A stretch of 64,000 nucleotides of DNA from JAAXGI01 sp963579625. Lineage in GTDB: Bacteria > Gemmatimonadota > Gemmatimonadetes > Longimicrobiales > Gaopeijiaceae. The notes under the pieces were generated by a model. It had not been told where the DNA came from. It did not search any database and worked only from the letters and a program-made list of their open reading frames with translations. Made by a program: the position numbers and the translations under genes. This document shows positions 1-8,880 of this stretch, one piece after another. Positions within the stretch are counted from its first letter, which is position 1. Each line of letters starts with the position of its first letter. The DNA is taken from the NCBI GenBank assembly GCA_963579625.1, contig CAUZHN010000001.1, positions 1 through 64,000 of the forward strand, given 5' to 3'.

Positions 1-82
1 TTCGCTCTGGTAGGACCACCCTGAGTTCACTCATCAGGGCCTCGATCTCGCTCTCAATTTTCTTTCGAATTTCGTCCAACAT
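1..82 (-). CDS. GreA-like transcription elongation factor, N-terminus only
   Basis: The minus strand opens with ATG at 82 and stays open to the left edge. The 27 visible residues are a charged amphipathic helix beginning MLDEIRKKIESEIEAL and running on to LPER. GreA-type cleavage factors begin with such a coiled-coil arm, in which a helix rich in E/K/R leads to an L-P-x-E turn, so the reading is a GreA/GreB family member that restarts backtracked RNA polymerase. The body of the gene is outside the window, so this is a tentative call. A 7-bp inverted repeat (163-169 with 196-202) lies upstream, between this gene and purE; I give it no function. Confidence 0.45.
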   Translation of the reverse strand, partial: MLDEIRKKIESEIEALMSELRVVLPER

Positions 83-267
83 GGGATAGCTATCACCGCC
101 GGGTCAGGAATGGGAAGCCAGAGATCTCGACCCCAAAAGACCTATTAATGATCTGGAACCATGTGGTAAGTAACTCCTAAAGGCTTCCAAGTGGATTACC
201 ACCAGTTCACTCTACGGACTCTGTGGCACCTACACTACCCAGATCTCCCAGGACCAGACAATCGAGA

Positions 268-768
268 TCAAGAGAGGTTCTTCGAGGGATCTGAATCCTG
301 TAGAACAGCCTCAGTCTGCTTTTTCCGGTAGGCATGCAGTCGTTCCCGGACCTCTGGTCTTGACACCCCCAAGATTGCCGCTGCCAGAAGTGCCGCGTTA
401 ACCGCTCCCGCCTTTCCAATCGCTAAGGTTCCCACGGGTACTCCACCCGGCATCTGAACGATTGAGAGAAGTGAGTCTAGACCCCTCAACGCACGAGACT
501 GGATCGGAACACCGAGCACGGGAAGCATAGTCTTAGCCGCCATTACCCCAGCCAGATGCGCGGCTCCACCGGCTCCCGCAATGATCACCTTCAGCCCTCG
601 ATCTTCAGCCGACGAAGCATATTCGAAGGCCACATCCGGCGTCCGATGGGCCGATACAACCCGCGTTTCATGCGGAACGCCAAGCACCTCCAGCGTCTCC
701 ACTGAATGGGCCATCGTCTCCCAATCGGAGCGAGAGCCCATGATCACCCCCACAAGAGCGTCTGCCAT
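268..768 (-). CDS. purE: N5-carboxyaminoimidazole ribonucleotide mutase PurE
   Basis: PurE moves the carboxylate of N5-CAIR to C4, giving CAIR, in cytosolic purine synthesis. At 166 residues it is the normal length of a class I PurE. The family signatures are all visible: GSRSDW near residue 11 (phosphate binding), SAHRTPD near residue 39 with the catalytic His, the glycine-rich AGAGGAAHLAGV near residue 64, and the GVPIQSRALRGLDSLLS loop near residue 87. The ATG at 768 is preceded by AAAGGA. The usual partner purK is not next to it; the downstream neighbour on the same strand is the GreA-like gene. Confidence 0.96.
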   Translation of the reverse strand: MADALVGVIMGSRSDWETMAHSVETLEVLGVPHETRVVSAHRTPDVAFEYASSAEDRGLKVIIAGAGGAAHLAGVMAAKTMLPVLGVPIQSRALRGLDSLLSIVQMPGGVPVGTLAIGKAGAVNAALLAAAILGVSRPEVRERLHAYRKKQTEAVLQDSDPSKNLS

Positions 769-939
769 TGTCCTTTCCGTAATCGGATAGCGAATCCGAT
801 AGTGAATCGAGCTAATAAGGTTTCCATGGTGGCGTTAAGATCGGGAGTGGGTCAAGACCCTCAATGCCAAGAAACAATCCGATTTCTCACCGGTATCGCA
901 GCCATAGCATCGATCCGACCTCCGTCTCCCCTTCCTTGG

Positions 940-1275
940 CCCTCTCAGGATAAGCATCTGACGCCATTCCTGCTGCTCGTCTACATCGCTTGGTCTGATG
1001 GCCTCCTCTCTCCTGCGGATATGGGCCAGATCCGACAGGCACTTCACGATGCGGAAGAAGGGGACGAGAGCGGCAAGATCCCAGGGACACTTTCAGACCT
1101 TCTTCGCACTCTCACGCTTAGAGCAAGACCGAGCCTGGTTTCTGGAAGCGGGTTACATGGAAGGGGCCCAATCCAAATCCATCAGGGCTTTAGTCAATAC
1201 CCTCTGTCGGGAACCCCGCTCACCTGCTACCGCGCTGGTAGACGCATTCGGAATCCCCGATGAAGTACCTAGCTG
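940..1275 (+). pseudogene. Decayed acyl-CoA oxidase/dehydrogenase-like remnant
   Basis: Two plus-strand frames carry protein-like sequence that neither frame sustains. The first (about 949-1080) reads FLLLVYIAWSDGLLSPADM, like the short TerB-like helical segment that starts some acyl-CoA oxidase-type proteins. The next frame (about 1080-1275) reads AWFLEAGYMEGAQSKSIRAL and ends with ALVDAFGIPDEV, a pattern I associate with the C-terminus of acyl-CoA oxidases. Most of the enzyme between the two pieces is missing and the frames differ by one base. No start or ribosome site fits an intact gene. I read it as a deletion-plus-frameshift fossil; the family name rests on short motifs only. Confidence 0.4.
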
Positions 1276-1284
1276 CGCCTGCTG

Positions 1285-1863
1285 CTAGCCGCGCCCCTGC
1301 CTCGAGTAGACCTCAGTCTGTCCGGTCGAGGTGAAGGTGAGGACGTCATAGGGGTCGGCCCGGCTCCCCATCTCCATTCCAGGTGAGCCCACAGGCATTC
1401 CGGGAGCGGCAATGCCTAGGACTGGGGGTGCCTCGGCCAGGAACTGGCGTACGACCTCCCCCGGCACATGACCCTCGATGATATAGCCGTTTACGATGCC
1501 AGTGTGGCAAGACGACAACTCAGGCCGCACCCCAAACCCCTGTTTCACCATTGTCAAATCCACCCGGTAATCGAGGCTCACCTCGAATCCGTACTGCTTG
1601 ATGTGCTCCACCCAACCGCTACAACACCCACAGGTTGGGCTTAGATAGACGGTCATCGGGATCGGTTCTACGCGGTCCAGGGGGATCGGTTCTCTAGCCG
1701 CATCGACAGGCAACCGATCTGCATATGCCATCCCGGTTGGCGCAGGGACGGAGGCAGCGACTGGGGAAGCGGGTGCTTCGGCAGAGACGGCCAGGAAGGT
1801 CCCGACGGCTCCCGCAGCAATGAGGAGACCGCCACCGAGAAGGAAAGGGATACGCCTGTTCAT
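1285..1863 (-). CDS. DUF411 family metal-binding exported protein
   Basis: 192 residues from the ATG at 1863, chosen because a GGAG lies 7 bases upstream; the longer frame to 1902 adds 13 unconvincing residues. An uncleaved or cleavable signal helix (residues 6-26) is followed by an Ala/Pro linker and the DUF411 domain with TCGCCSGW at about residues 77-84 and a conserved Cys-His pair in SSCHTG near residue 113. DUF411 proteins are small, probably periplasmic, and often found with copper or other metal resistance genes; the cysteine cluster suggests metal binding. No metal operon adjoins it here, and the P-type ATPase lies 12 kb away. The exact metal is unknown. Confidence 0.85.
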   Translation of the reverse strand: MNRRIPFLLGGGLLIAAGAVGTFLAVSAEAPASPVAASVPAPTGMAYADRLPVDAAREPIPLDRVEPIPMTVYLSPTCGCCSGWVEHIKQYGFEVSLDYRVDLTMVKQGFGVRPELSSCHTGIVNGYIIEGHVPGEVVRQFLAEAPPVLGIAAPGMPVGSPGMEMGSRADPYDVLTFTSTGQTEVYSRQGRG

Positions 1864-2424
1864 GTTACTCCGGGGGCTTTGGTTCTTCGTGTAACTAATC
1901 ACGACTTCCTTTTCGGTACTACTTCATTAGGCCGATCAGGTTCCTATCAGTGTGGAAACGGATGTCCCTTGATCCCCGTCTCGATCACATTTTTTCTGTT
2001 ACCCCCACCATGAATGCTCTCTTGTAGAGCTTCGTAGCTCGAGGATCCACTCCGATGTTCCATTCATTCCTGATCGCTGTCTTTCTCCTGGCCGGCCTGA
2101 AATAGTGCCGCCCGTTTGCGGCACAGCTGTTCGGACTGGGTCAGCGGATCGGCTCAGATGAGCTACCTGGAAGTCGGAGATCTGACTGGCTCGGATATAA
2201 GCGTTGACGCCTTCAGCAGCTCACTCATCCCGACCTCCAGAGCAAGACACGGGTGGCGATTCCGCTTGGGATGAAAACGCACTTCCCCGAGGGAAGACTT
2301 CAGGGGAATCGACCCCGCCTCAAGTTCATCGTGCCGGCCCACAAAGACCTAGACGTCCCGCAACTCACACCCAGTTCTGGTCTAGCGATTTTCTGGGGCA
2401 TCGCCTTCTTAGGTTATCGACCCG
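1864..2424. other. 561-base stretch with no supported gene
   Basis: Short plus-strand frames exist at 2204-2480 but none has a convincing start, ribosome site or recognisable domain, and they run into the 3' end of tyrS on the other strand. The stretch from about 2160 has protein-like wording in two frames, which may be a worn-out gene, but I cannot name it. No hairpin with a U-run stands out. Confidence 0.5.
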
Positions 2425-3711
2425 CTATCGTTCGACTCGAACTAGGCAGTAGTTTTTCTTCCCCCTCCTCAGCACAATGAATCCACCATGTAGGGTATGC
2501 TTTCCGGTCACCCGAAAGCCCACATCCTGAATGCGCTCGCCATTCAGGTAAACACCGCCCTGCTCTACGCCTCGGCGAGCGTCTGCTCGTGAGGAGGTGA
2601 GTCCCACTTCCCTGATCAGGCTCGTCAGATCGGCCCCCTCCCCCTCGAGCCGTTTCGCAGGAACCGAGCCCGAGGGCACATCTGCAAAGATCTCCTGGAT
2701 CTCCTCCGCACTCAGACCTCTCACTTCGCCTTCGAAGAGGGCCCTCGAGGCCCGTTTGGCACGCTGAAGCTCCGTTTCCCCATGCACCCTCCGGGTCACA
2801 TCGTTTGCGAGTGCCTCCTGTGCCTTTCGCTCATGAGGACAGTTCTCCACAGCCTCGTCAAGTGCCTCGATCTCCTCCTTGCTTAGGAGCGTGAAGAGCC
2901 GTAGATGGCTTCCCACGTCGGCATCATCCGTGTTCAGCCAATACTGATAGAAGCGGTACGGTGAAGTCCGCTCTGGATCGAGCCAGATGGCACCGGTCTC
3001 CGTCTTTCCAAACTTGACCCCAGAGGCCGTGGTCAGGAGGGGAAACACGATCCCGTAGGCCTTTTTCCCCGATATTCGCCGGATCAACTCGATCCCCCCG
3101 GTGATGTTCCCCCACTGATCGCTCCCCCCTACCTGGACGCGACAGCCGTAGTCCTCAAAAAGCCGGTAGAAGTCATAGGACTGCAGTAACAAATAGGAGA
3201 ATTCGGTGAAGCTGATACCCGCGGAATCATCTTCCAACCTTCGCCGAATTGACTCCTTCCCCAGCATGACGTTCACAGGGAAGTGCTTCCCGACATCCCG
3301 CAGGAAGTCAAGGAGACGTGTCTGCCCGAGCCAGTTAAGGTTGTTCGCCATCCGCGCGGGATTGGGCACATCCTGAAATTCGACGAACGCTTCGAGCTGC
3401 CCCCGTACTCGCTCCGCGTTCGCCTGTGCCTCGTCCAGGCTGAGAAGGGGACGCTCAGCGCTCTTCCAGGATGGATCTCCGATGAGACCCGTCCCTCCTC
3501 CGACGAGAGTGATTGGAGTGTGTCCCCAACGCTGTACGTGTACCAGCCCCATGATCGGAAGCAGGTTGCCCACATGGAGTGAGGCCGCGGTCGGATCAAA
3601 ACCAGCGTAGACCAACTGCGGGGACTCTAGAAGTGCCTCCTCAGCACCCTCTGTCACGTCGTGGAGCATGCCTCGCCAGCGGTATTCTTCCAAAAGGGGG
3701 CTGCGGGTCAT
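2425..3711 (-). CDS. tyrS: Tyrosyl-tRNA synthetase
   Basis: Charges tRNA-Tyr with tyrosine in the cytosol. 428 residues, normal for bacterial TyrS. The class I HIGH signature appears as HVGN at residues 46-49 inside a typical FDPTAASLHVGNLLP stretch, and the KMSKS loop appears as KFGKT at about residue 232. The tyrosine-pocket motif GGSDQWGN sits between them, and the C-terminal 90 residues look like an S4 RNA-binding domain ending in a lysine-rich strand. ATG at 3711 is taken as the start; an in-frame TTG at 3717 is equally open and neither has a strong ribosome site. It is separated from the menaquinone operon upstream by about 120 bases. Confidence 0.96.
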   Translation of the reverse strand: MTRSPLLEEYRWRGMLHDVTEGAEEALLESPQLVYAGFDPTAASLHVGNLLPIMGLVHVQRWGHTPITLVGGGTGLIGDPSWKSAERPLLSLDEAQANAERVRGQLEAFVEFQDVPNPARMANNLNWLGQTRLLDFLRDVGKHFPVNVMLGKESIRRRLEDDSAGISFTEFSYLLLQSYDFYRLFEDYGCRVQVGGSDQWGNITGGIELIRRISGKKAYGIVFPLLTTASGVKFGKTETGAIWLDPERTSPYRFYQYWLNTDDADVGSHLRLFTLLSKEEIEALDEAVENCPHERKAQEALANDVTRRVHGETELQRAKRASRALFEGEVRGLSAEEIQEIFADVPSGSVPAKRLEGEGADLTSLIREVGLTSSRADARRGVEQGGVYLNGERIQDVGFRVTGKHTLHGGFIVLRRGKKNYCLVRVER

Positions 3712-3829
3712 GATCAAGGTTCCAGCAGGCGGTCAGGAGAAAGGAACATAGACTCCCGAACATACAAAGCCGTTGGCCGGAGGAAAGGGGACCCGGCGTT
3801 GGGTTTCAGTCGACGAGTCCCTGTATGGG

Positions 3830-5230
3830 CTACACATACCGCAGTCGATGTCGATCCAACTTCCCATTCGCAGTGCGTGGGAGCGATGGCACAATCTTCA
3901 GCTCACGTGGACGCTTCGCGGGTCCGAGCCGGCTCCTGGCGAACTCGAGTAGATCCGGAAGCGTGGGAGGCCGACTGACGTCCTCGGGTACGACTACCGC
4001 CACTAGCCGCTCACCCCACTCCGCGTCCATCCTACCAACAATCGCCACCTCTCTGACTTTCGGGTGGTGGACGATAACCGCCTCGACCTCAGCTGGCTCC
4101 AAGGTGACGCCACCCGTAACAATCCGGTCGGACTTACGTCCGGTAACCCAGAGATCCCCCTCGTCGTCCATGTGCCCGATATCCCCTGTGTGTAACCACC
4201 CATCGTTGTCCAGATAGGGCGTGGCTACCGTGGGCCCTCGCACTAGTATCTCGCCAGAACCACCTGCGTCAGCTTGCTCGATCCGGAGCTCGAGGCCTGA
4301 CAGGGGCTGACCGACCGTCCCGGGCTTCCCTCGAACCTCCGTCGGCGTAGCGGTCGCGACCTGCGAAGTTGTCTCGGTCAATCCGTAAGTCAGGGAGATT
4401 GGGTAGCCCATCACCAACGCGCGATCGAGGATCGCAGGAGGAACCGGGGCCCCACCAACTAAGAGACAACGGAGTGATCCAGGCACCTTTCGGTTGCCGC
4501 GCTCGTCAAGTAGACGCCTCAGCATCACTGGGACGAGAGACGCGTGGGTGATCTCACCCTTGTCGACGAGAGACGCCACTTCGGATGCTTCGAAACGGGG
4601 CCGGGTCACAAGTGTGCACGCCACCACGCTCGCCCTGTGGATCAGAGTCATGCCCCCCACATGAGCAGGAGATAGGGAGGTCAACCAACGGTCATCCGTC
4701 TTGAGAGCGAGCCGCTGAATCACCCGGTCGGCCGAAGCAATGAGGTTCCGGTGCGTGATCCCAACTGGTCGCGGGAGACCGGTACTCCCCGAGGTAAGGA
4801 CCACGGACACCAGCTCGTCGGGAACAGGAAGGCCGAACTCCATATCAGGGCCAATTTCCCCTCTTACATCTGGTCCCACCCAATCCACAACCTGCTCCAA
4901 ACTATCAATAACTCGGGTCGCCCCCCCCACCGCTTCCAATCCTCTTCTGACTTCGAAATCGGTCCAGGCCGGGTTCAGGGGAACGAGTACCGCCCTGGCC
5001 CTGGAAACCGCGTGTAACACTGCCACGGCCTCGGCACAGGGAGGCAAACACATCGCGACACGGTCCCCCCGCATAACTCCGGATCCGACAAGGGCATGCG
5101 CGATGAGATCCGCTCTTCGATCCAGCTCCCTGAAGCTCCATCCCGAGCTGCTCGACCTCCCGCCCTCAGAGGACCCCACCACGGCCAGTACCTCTGGTAA
5201 CCGACGTGCTGTTCGCCGGAGCGGGTCCAT
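3830..5230 (-). CDS. menE: o-Succinylbenzoate-CoA ligase MenE
   Basis: 466-residue adenylate-forming enzyme that activates o-succinylbenzoate to its CoA thioester for menaquinone synthesis. Visible family marks: P-loop LTSGSTGLPRPVGIT near residue 165, the YGLTETTSQVA motif, the adenylate-binding LHTGDIGHMDDEGDLWVTGR stretch, and the C-terminal catalytic lysine in TANGKLDR. ATG at 5230 has GGAG five bases upstream; the in-frame GTG at 5236 is too close to that site. Last gene of the men operon, 11 bases after menA. The MenE assignment rather than another acyl-CoA ligase comes from the operon and its compact length. Confidence 0.93.
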   Translation of the reverse strand: MDPLRRTARRLPEVLAVVGSSEGGRSSSSGWSFRELDRRADLIAHALVGSGVMRGDRVAMCLPPCAEAVAVLHAVSRARAVLVPLNPAWTDFEVRRGLEAVGGATRVIDSLEQVVDWVGPDVRGEIGPDMEFGLPVPDELVSVVLTSGSTGLPRPVGITHRNLIASADRVIQRLALKTDDRWLTSLSPAHVGGMTLIHRASVVACTLVTRPRFEASEVASLVDKGEITHASLVPVMLRRLLDERGNRKVPGSLRCLLVGGAPVPPAILDRALVMGYPISLTYGLTETTSQVATATPTEVRGKPGTVGQPLSGLELRIEQADAGGSGEILVRGPTVATPYLDNDGWLHTGDIGHMDDEGDLWVTGRKSDRIVTGGVTLEPAEVEAVIVHHPKVREVAIVGRMDAEWGERLVAVVVPEDVSRPPTLPDLLEFARSRLGPAKRPRELKIVPSLPRTANGKLDRHRLRYV

Positions 5231-5241
5231 GTCCACTCCGG

Positions 5242-6183
5242 TCAGAGGTAGGACCCAAGGACGAACCCGATAGCGAGTAGCCCGCTGTACCAGGTCACCC
5301 CCCGGGCCACCTCGCGGAGCGCCGGGTTGAGTTCGCCCGGCTGCAGATACGTAAAGATCGTATCAACGGTTCGTAACACTGGACCCAGACCAAAGAGGGC
5401 AAGAAGCGTCCACGGAGGCCAACCGAAGGCCACAACGCCGAGAGGGGGAACCACGCCGGCCACAAGCACCAGCAGGAGGAACTCGACCTTCGTACCACTC
5501 GCGCCAAGCCGCACCGCGAGAGTTCGCTTTCCTGCCCTCTCGTCACCCGCAATATCCCGAAGGTTGTTCACCACTAAGATGGAAGTCACAAGGGTCCCTA
5601 CTCCTGTGCCTGCCAGGAGGAGGTCCGACTCGAACTCCCTCACCTGGACCCAATAGGTGCCGACGACTGCTATGAGTCCGAAGAAGACAAAAACGAAAAG
5701 GTCGCCGAGTCCGTGGTACGCCAAAGGAAACGGACCCCCTGTATAGGCGACCGCACAAATCAGAGAGAGGGTCCCTATGACAAGGATCGGTATTCCGCCC
5801 ACCCACACCAGATACACCCCAACTAGGGTCGCTGCCGCCAAGACGAACCCTGTTGCTCTCAGGACCGCTCCAGGAGCCAGGATTCCGGCCTGCACGACCC
5901 GGGTGGGCCCGACCCGGTCGTCTGCGTCACTCCCCTTTCTGTGGTCGAAGTAGTCGTTCGCCAGATTCGTCGCGATCTGGATCAGCAGCGCCCCCACCAG
6001 TGCAGCTGAAGCTGGAAAAACCTCCATGACACCCCGGAACGCCGCCATAGCTGTCCCGACCACTACGGGTGCGACAGCAGCGGGCAGAGTCATCGGTCGG
6101 GACGCCATCACCCACGCACCGACCCTCCCAGGGATGTCCCTCTGACCCGTGGGCCCTGCTTCAACGGTCACCATGGGAGCCAC
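5242..6183 (-). CDS. menA: 1,4-Dihydroxy-2-naphthoate polyprenyltransferase MenA
   Basis: Integral membrane UbiA-family prenyltransferase that attaches the isoprenoid tail to 1,4-dihydroxy-2-naphthoate. 313 residues with about eight hydrophobic segments. The first Asp-rich motif is NLANDYFDHRKGSDADD (about residues 93-109) and the second is the NNLRDIAGDERAGKRTLA stretch (about residues 208-225), both diagnostic for Mg-diphosphate binding. It overlaps the end of menB, so it is translated from the same message. An internal ATG at 6174 is an alternative start that shortens it by three residues. Confidence 0.95.
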   Translation of the reverse strand: MAPMVTVEAGPTGQRDIPGRVGAWVMASRPMTLPAAVAPVVVGTAMAAFRGVMEVFPASAALVGALLIQIATNLANDYFDHRKGSDADDRVGPTRVVQAGILAPGAVLRATGFVLAAATLVGVYLVWVGGIPILVIGTLSLICAVAYTGGPFPLAYHGLGDLFVFVFFGLIAVVGTYWVQVREFESDLLLAGTGVGTLVTSILVVNNLRDIAGDERAGKRTLAVRLGASGTKVEFLLLVLVAGVVPPLGVVAFGWPPWTLLALFGLGPVLRTVDTIFTYLQPGELNPALREVARGVTWYSGLLAIGFVLGSYL

Positions 6184-7007
6184 GGGTACTTTCGAAAGTC
6201 CGGTTTTTCCTTCCTCAGAAAAGCGTTTTTCGCGTCTCTTGCCTGCTCCGACATGTAGAAGAGCATCGTTGCGTTACCAGCCAACTCCTGGATGCCGGCT
6301 TGTCCATCCACCGCTGCGTTGAAGGAGCTCTTTAGGAGTCGGATCGCGAGCGGACTCTTGTCCAGAATCTCCTGTGCCCATTGCCACCCCTCGGCCTCGA
6401 GATCCGCCAGTGCCACTACTGCATTGACGAGCCCCATCTCGAGCGCCTGCTTTGCGGAGTATTGGCGGCACAGATACCAGATCTCACGCGCCTTCTTCTG
6501 CCCTACGATACTTGCCAGATACGAAGCACCGAACCCACCGTCGAAGCTCCCCACCTTCGGGCCAGTCTGTCCGAAGACAGCGTTGTCGGCAGCGATGGTA
6601 AGATCGCAGATGATATGGAGAACTTGCCCTCCGCCGATGGCATAGCCGGCGACTAAAGCGATCACTGGCTTCGGCATGCTGCGAATGTAGCGCTGCAACT
6701 CGAGTACGTTCAGCCGCGGAAGGCCGTCGCCCCCGATGTATCCCGCATCCCCTCGGATGCGCTGGTCCCCCCCGGAGCAAAAGGCATACTTGCCGTCTTG
6801 CGCCGGCCCATTTCCCGTTAAAAGAACAACCCCTATCCCCGTATCTTCACCTGCATCCCGAAAGGCCTCTTGCATCTCTAGGAGTGTCTCGGGGCGGAAG
6901 GCATTGCGTACCTCCGGGCGGTTGAAGGCGATCCGGGCAACCCCATCGTCCTTATGATAGGTGATGTCCTCATATTGCCTCACTTCCTTCCAATCGGGCT
7001 GACTCAT
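6168..7007 (-). CDS. menB: 1,4-Dihydroxy-2-naphthoyl-CoA synthase MenB
   Basis: Crotonase-fold enzyme that closes the second ring, turning o-succinylbenzoyl-CoA into 1,4-dihydroxy-2-naphthoyl-CoA. 279 residues, as expected. Marks: SGGDQRIRGDAGY near residue 79 (the oxyanion and bicarbonate-site region), AGYAIGGGQVLHIICDLTIA near residue 120, and GQTGPKVGSFDGGFG near residue 147, which is the MenB-specific signature. ATG at 7007 has AGGAG six bases upstream, and its ATGA overlaps the stop of menD. Confidence 0.97.
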   Translation of the reverse strand: MSQPDWKEVRQYEDITYHKDDGVARIAFNRPEVRNAFRPETLLEMQEAFRDAGEDTGIGVVLLTGNGPAQDGKYAFCSGGDQRIRGDAGYIGGDGLPRLNVLELQRYIRSMPKPVIALVAGYAIGGGQVLHIICDLTIAADNAVFGQTGPKVGSFDGGFGASYLASIVGQKKAREIWYLCRQYSAKQALEMGLVNAVVALADLEAEGWQWAQEILDKSPLAIRLLKSSFNAAVDGQAGIQELAGNATMLFYMSEQARDAKNAFLRKEKPDFRKYPWLPW

Positions 7008-8875
7008 TTGGTCTCCTTGGTCATCCTCCCTTTGGACTTGTTACCGGCCCCCACCGCAGATGAGATGGCTTCCACCACCTCCGCTCTCCTGGCACGGTTT
7101 TGATCGCGGTCAGTACGTACTTCCAGCATCCCGCTGCCCTCCCAATCCATTGCTATCGTCCAGGCTTCATCAAGGTCCAGGGCGCCATCGGAATCGGTAT
7201 CCGAAGCTGAAACACTCCTGCCGAAACGACCCTCTAGAAACAGATAGGGAAGGCCATGGAAAGCGGCGAGTACGCCAAGATCTCTCCCATGCGGGGTTGC
7301 AAACAGAGGAGTGAAGGCAGGCTCGATCTCACGGATTGGAAGGAAGTGAAATATCCCGCCTCCATTGTTGTTCAGCACGACCAGGAACACCCTGATACCT
7401 GGCCCAGTTAGACTCGACAAGCCATTCGAATCGTGAAGCAGGGCCAGATCTCCGGTGATCACTACCACCCGACGTCCTGATGCCAGGGACACCCCCGCCG
7501 CAGTCGAAACGATACCGTCGATCCCACTCGCACCCCGGTTGCCTATCACCATAAGCGACCGTTCCCGGGAGGGAACAAAAGTACCCACATCCCTCACGGG
7601 CATCGAATTCGAGACGAAAAGTATGTCCTCAGAGCCAATACGCCGGGCAACTTCAGCCACCACGCTACCCTCGAAGCGAGGAGTCATCAGGGGCCCGCTG
7701 ACATGCTTCCGCAAGTCGGCCTCTACCTCCCCCCACTGTGACACTGCGACTGCAGACCTGTTGAGGGAATCTGGCTCCGCTATCAGGAGGGCCTCTATGA
7801 ACCGGGCCGGATCTGCGGAAATAAGGCGGGTCGCTAGGCCGGCGTGATCCTTCCATCGCCCACCCCCACTCACCACGAGATGAGGAACCCCCTCCAGCGA
7901 ATACAACCAAGAGGCGAGTGACGATGAGGTAGGAGCCGACCCGAAGCGAATGATCAGATCGGGTCGGAGGCTGCCCCTGATCGTCGAGTTGGATAGCGCA
8001 AGGTCATACCCGCCCACCACAGGAGCCGCTTTCGCCCGGGGATCGCCTCCCGGGTATCGGGAACCGGAAAGCACATCGGCAAGCAGGGGGATCCCAAGGG
8101 TGGACGCTGCTTTCCGAAGTACCGGGCCAACCTCCCAGGGCCGCGGAACCACTCCCGCGATGAGAACAGGAGAACGGGCCTGGGACAGAGCCTCACTCGC
8201 GTAGGCAATGTCCGCCTCAGATGGACCGGGACGCATGGGGCGAACCCGTGTCCAGGGTTCGCCGCCGTCTCTTCCGCCCGATCCTGGTGTCAGACCGTTC
8301 GCTAGCTCAGTCGGGAGGTCCCCGGGAATAGGGGTGGGCTCGAGAGGTTTGGCGAAGGGAAGGTTCAGGTGAACCGGTCCGGCTGGGTCACCCAGGGCCG
8401 CTGCGATCGCGCGACAGGCGACGGACCGCAGATGCCGCAGTCCTCGCTCGGATACCTCTCCTGGAAAGAGTTCCTCGAAGAAGCGGACATAGCCTCCGAA
8501 GATCCCTCGCTGCTCGATCGTCTGGTTCGCATCGGCCCCTCGCAACCAAGGAGGTCGATCGGCCGTGAGCACGACGAGTGGAGTTTCCGACTGAGCGGCC
8601 TCTACTACAGCCGGAAGGAGGTTTGCGACAGCAGTACCGGACGTTGTGATCAGAGCGGCCGGGGCGCCGGTCATTTTCCCCACCCCAAGCCCCATAAATC
8701 CCGCGGAGCGCTCGTCGATCTGAGTGATTACTCGGAGTCGAGCATCGGTGGCGGCCGCGAGCACAAGGGGGGTAGATCGGGACCCAGGAGACACGATCAC
8801 GAACTGCAAACCGCACCGGGCCAGTTCGTCCATTAGGACCCGACCCCAGAGTTCGTTCCTGTTCCTGGCGATCAT
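7004..8875 (-). CDS. menD: SEPHCHC synthase MenD (thiamine-diphosphate enzyme)
   Basis: Condenses isochorismate with 2-oxoglutarate using thiamine diphosphate. 623 residues from ATG at 8875, which follows the menF stop by five bases; the longer open frame to 9016 would run 136 bases into menF with a Gly/Arg-rich non-conserved leader. Marks: SPGSRSTPLVLAA near the N-terminus, the catalytic-Glu region QIDERSAGFMGLG, GNRGASGIDGIVSTAAG, and the ThDP/Mg loop TGDLALLHDSNGLSS. It has a long linker (about residues 205-235, GSGGRDGGEPW) compared with enteric MenD. Its TGA is shared with the menB start. Confidence 0.95.
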   Translation of the reverse strand: MIARNRNELWGRVLMDELARCGLQFVIVSPGSRSTPLVLAAATDARLRVITQIDERSAGFMGLGVGKMTGAPAALITTSGTAVANLLPAVVEAAQSETPLVVLTADRPPWLRGADANQTIEQRGIFGGYVRFFEELFPGEVSERGLRHLRSVACRAIAAALGDPAGPVHLNLPFAKPLEPTPIPGDLPTELANGLTPGSGGRDGGEPWTRVRPMRPGPSEADIAYASEALSQARSPVLIAGVVPRPWEVGPVLRKAASTLGIPLLADVLSGSRYPGGDPRAKAAPVVGGYDLALSNSTIRGSLRPDLIIRFGSAPTSSSLASWLYSLEGVPHLVVSGGGRWKDHAGLATRLISADPARFIEALLIAEPDSLNRSAVAVSQWGEVEADLRKHVSGPLMTPRFEGSVVAEVARRIGSEDILFVSNSMPVRDVGTFVPSRERSLMVIGNRGASGIDGIVSTAAGVSLASGRRVVVITGDLALLHDSNGLSSLTGPGIRVFLVVLNNNGGGIFHFLPIREIEPAFTPLFATPHGRDLGVLAAFHGLPYLFLEGRFGRSVSASDTDSDGALDLDEAWTIAMDWEGSGMLEVRTDRDQNRARRAEVVEAISSAVGAGNKSKGRMTKETK

Positions 8876-8880
8876 TCGAC

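Noticed and set aside
163..202. A 7-bp inverted repeat (GTGGTAA/TTACCAC) upstream of the GreA-like gene.
   Set aside because: Short arms and a 26-base gap; could be chance.
706..1288. Intact plus-strand genes of 185 or 96 residues.
   Set aside because: Overlap purE antisense, lack ribosome sites, and the two frames look like one broken gene.
2204..2480. Two plus-strand frames before the end of tyrS.
   Set aside because: No start site, no domain, and antisense to the tyrS 3' end.
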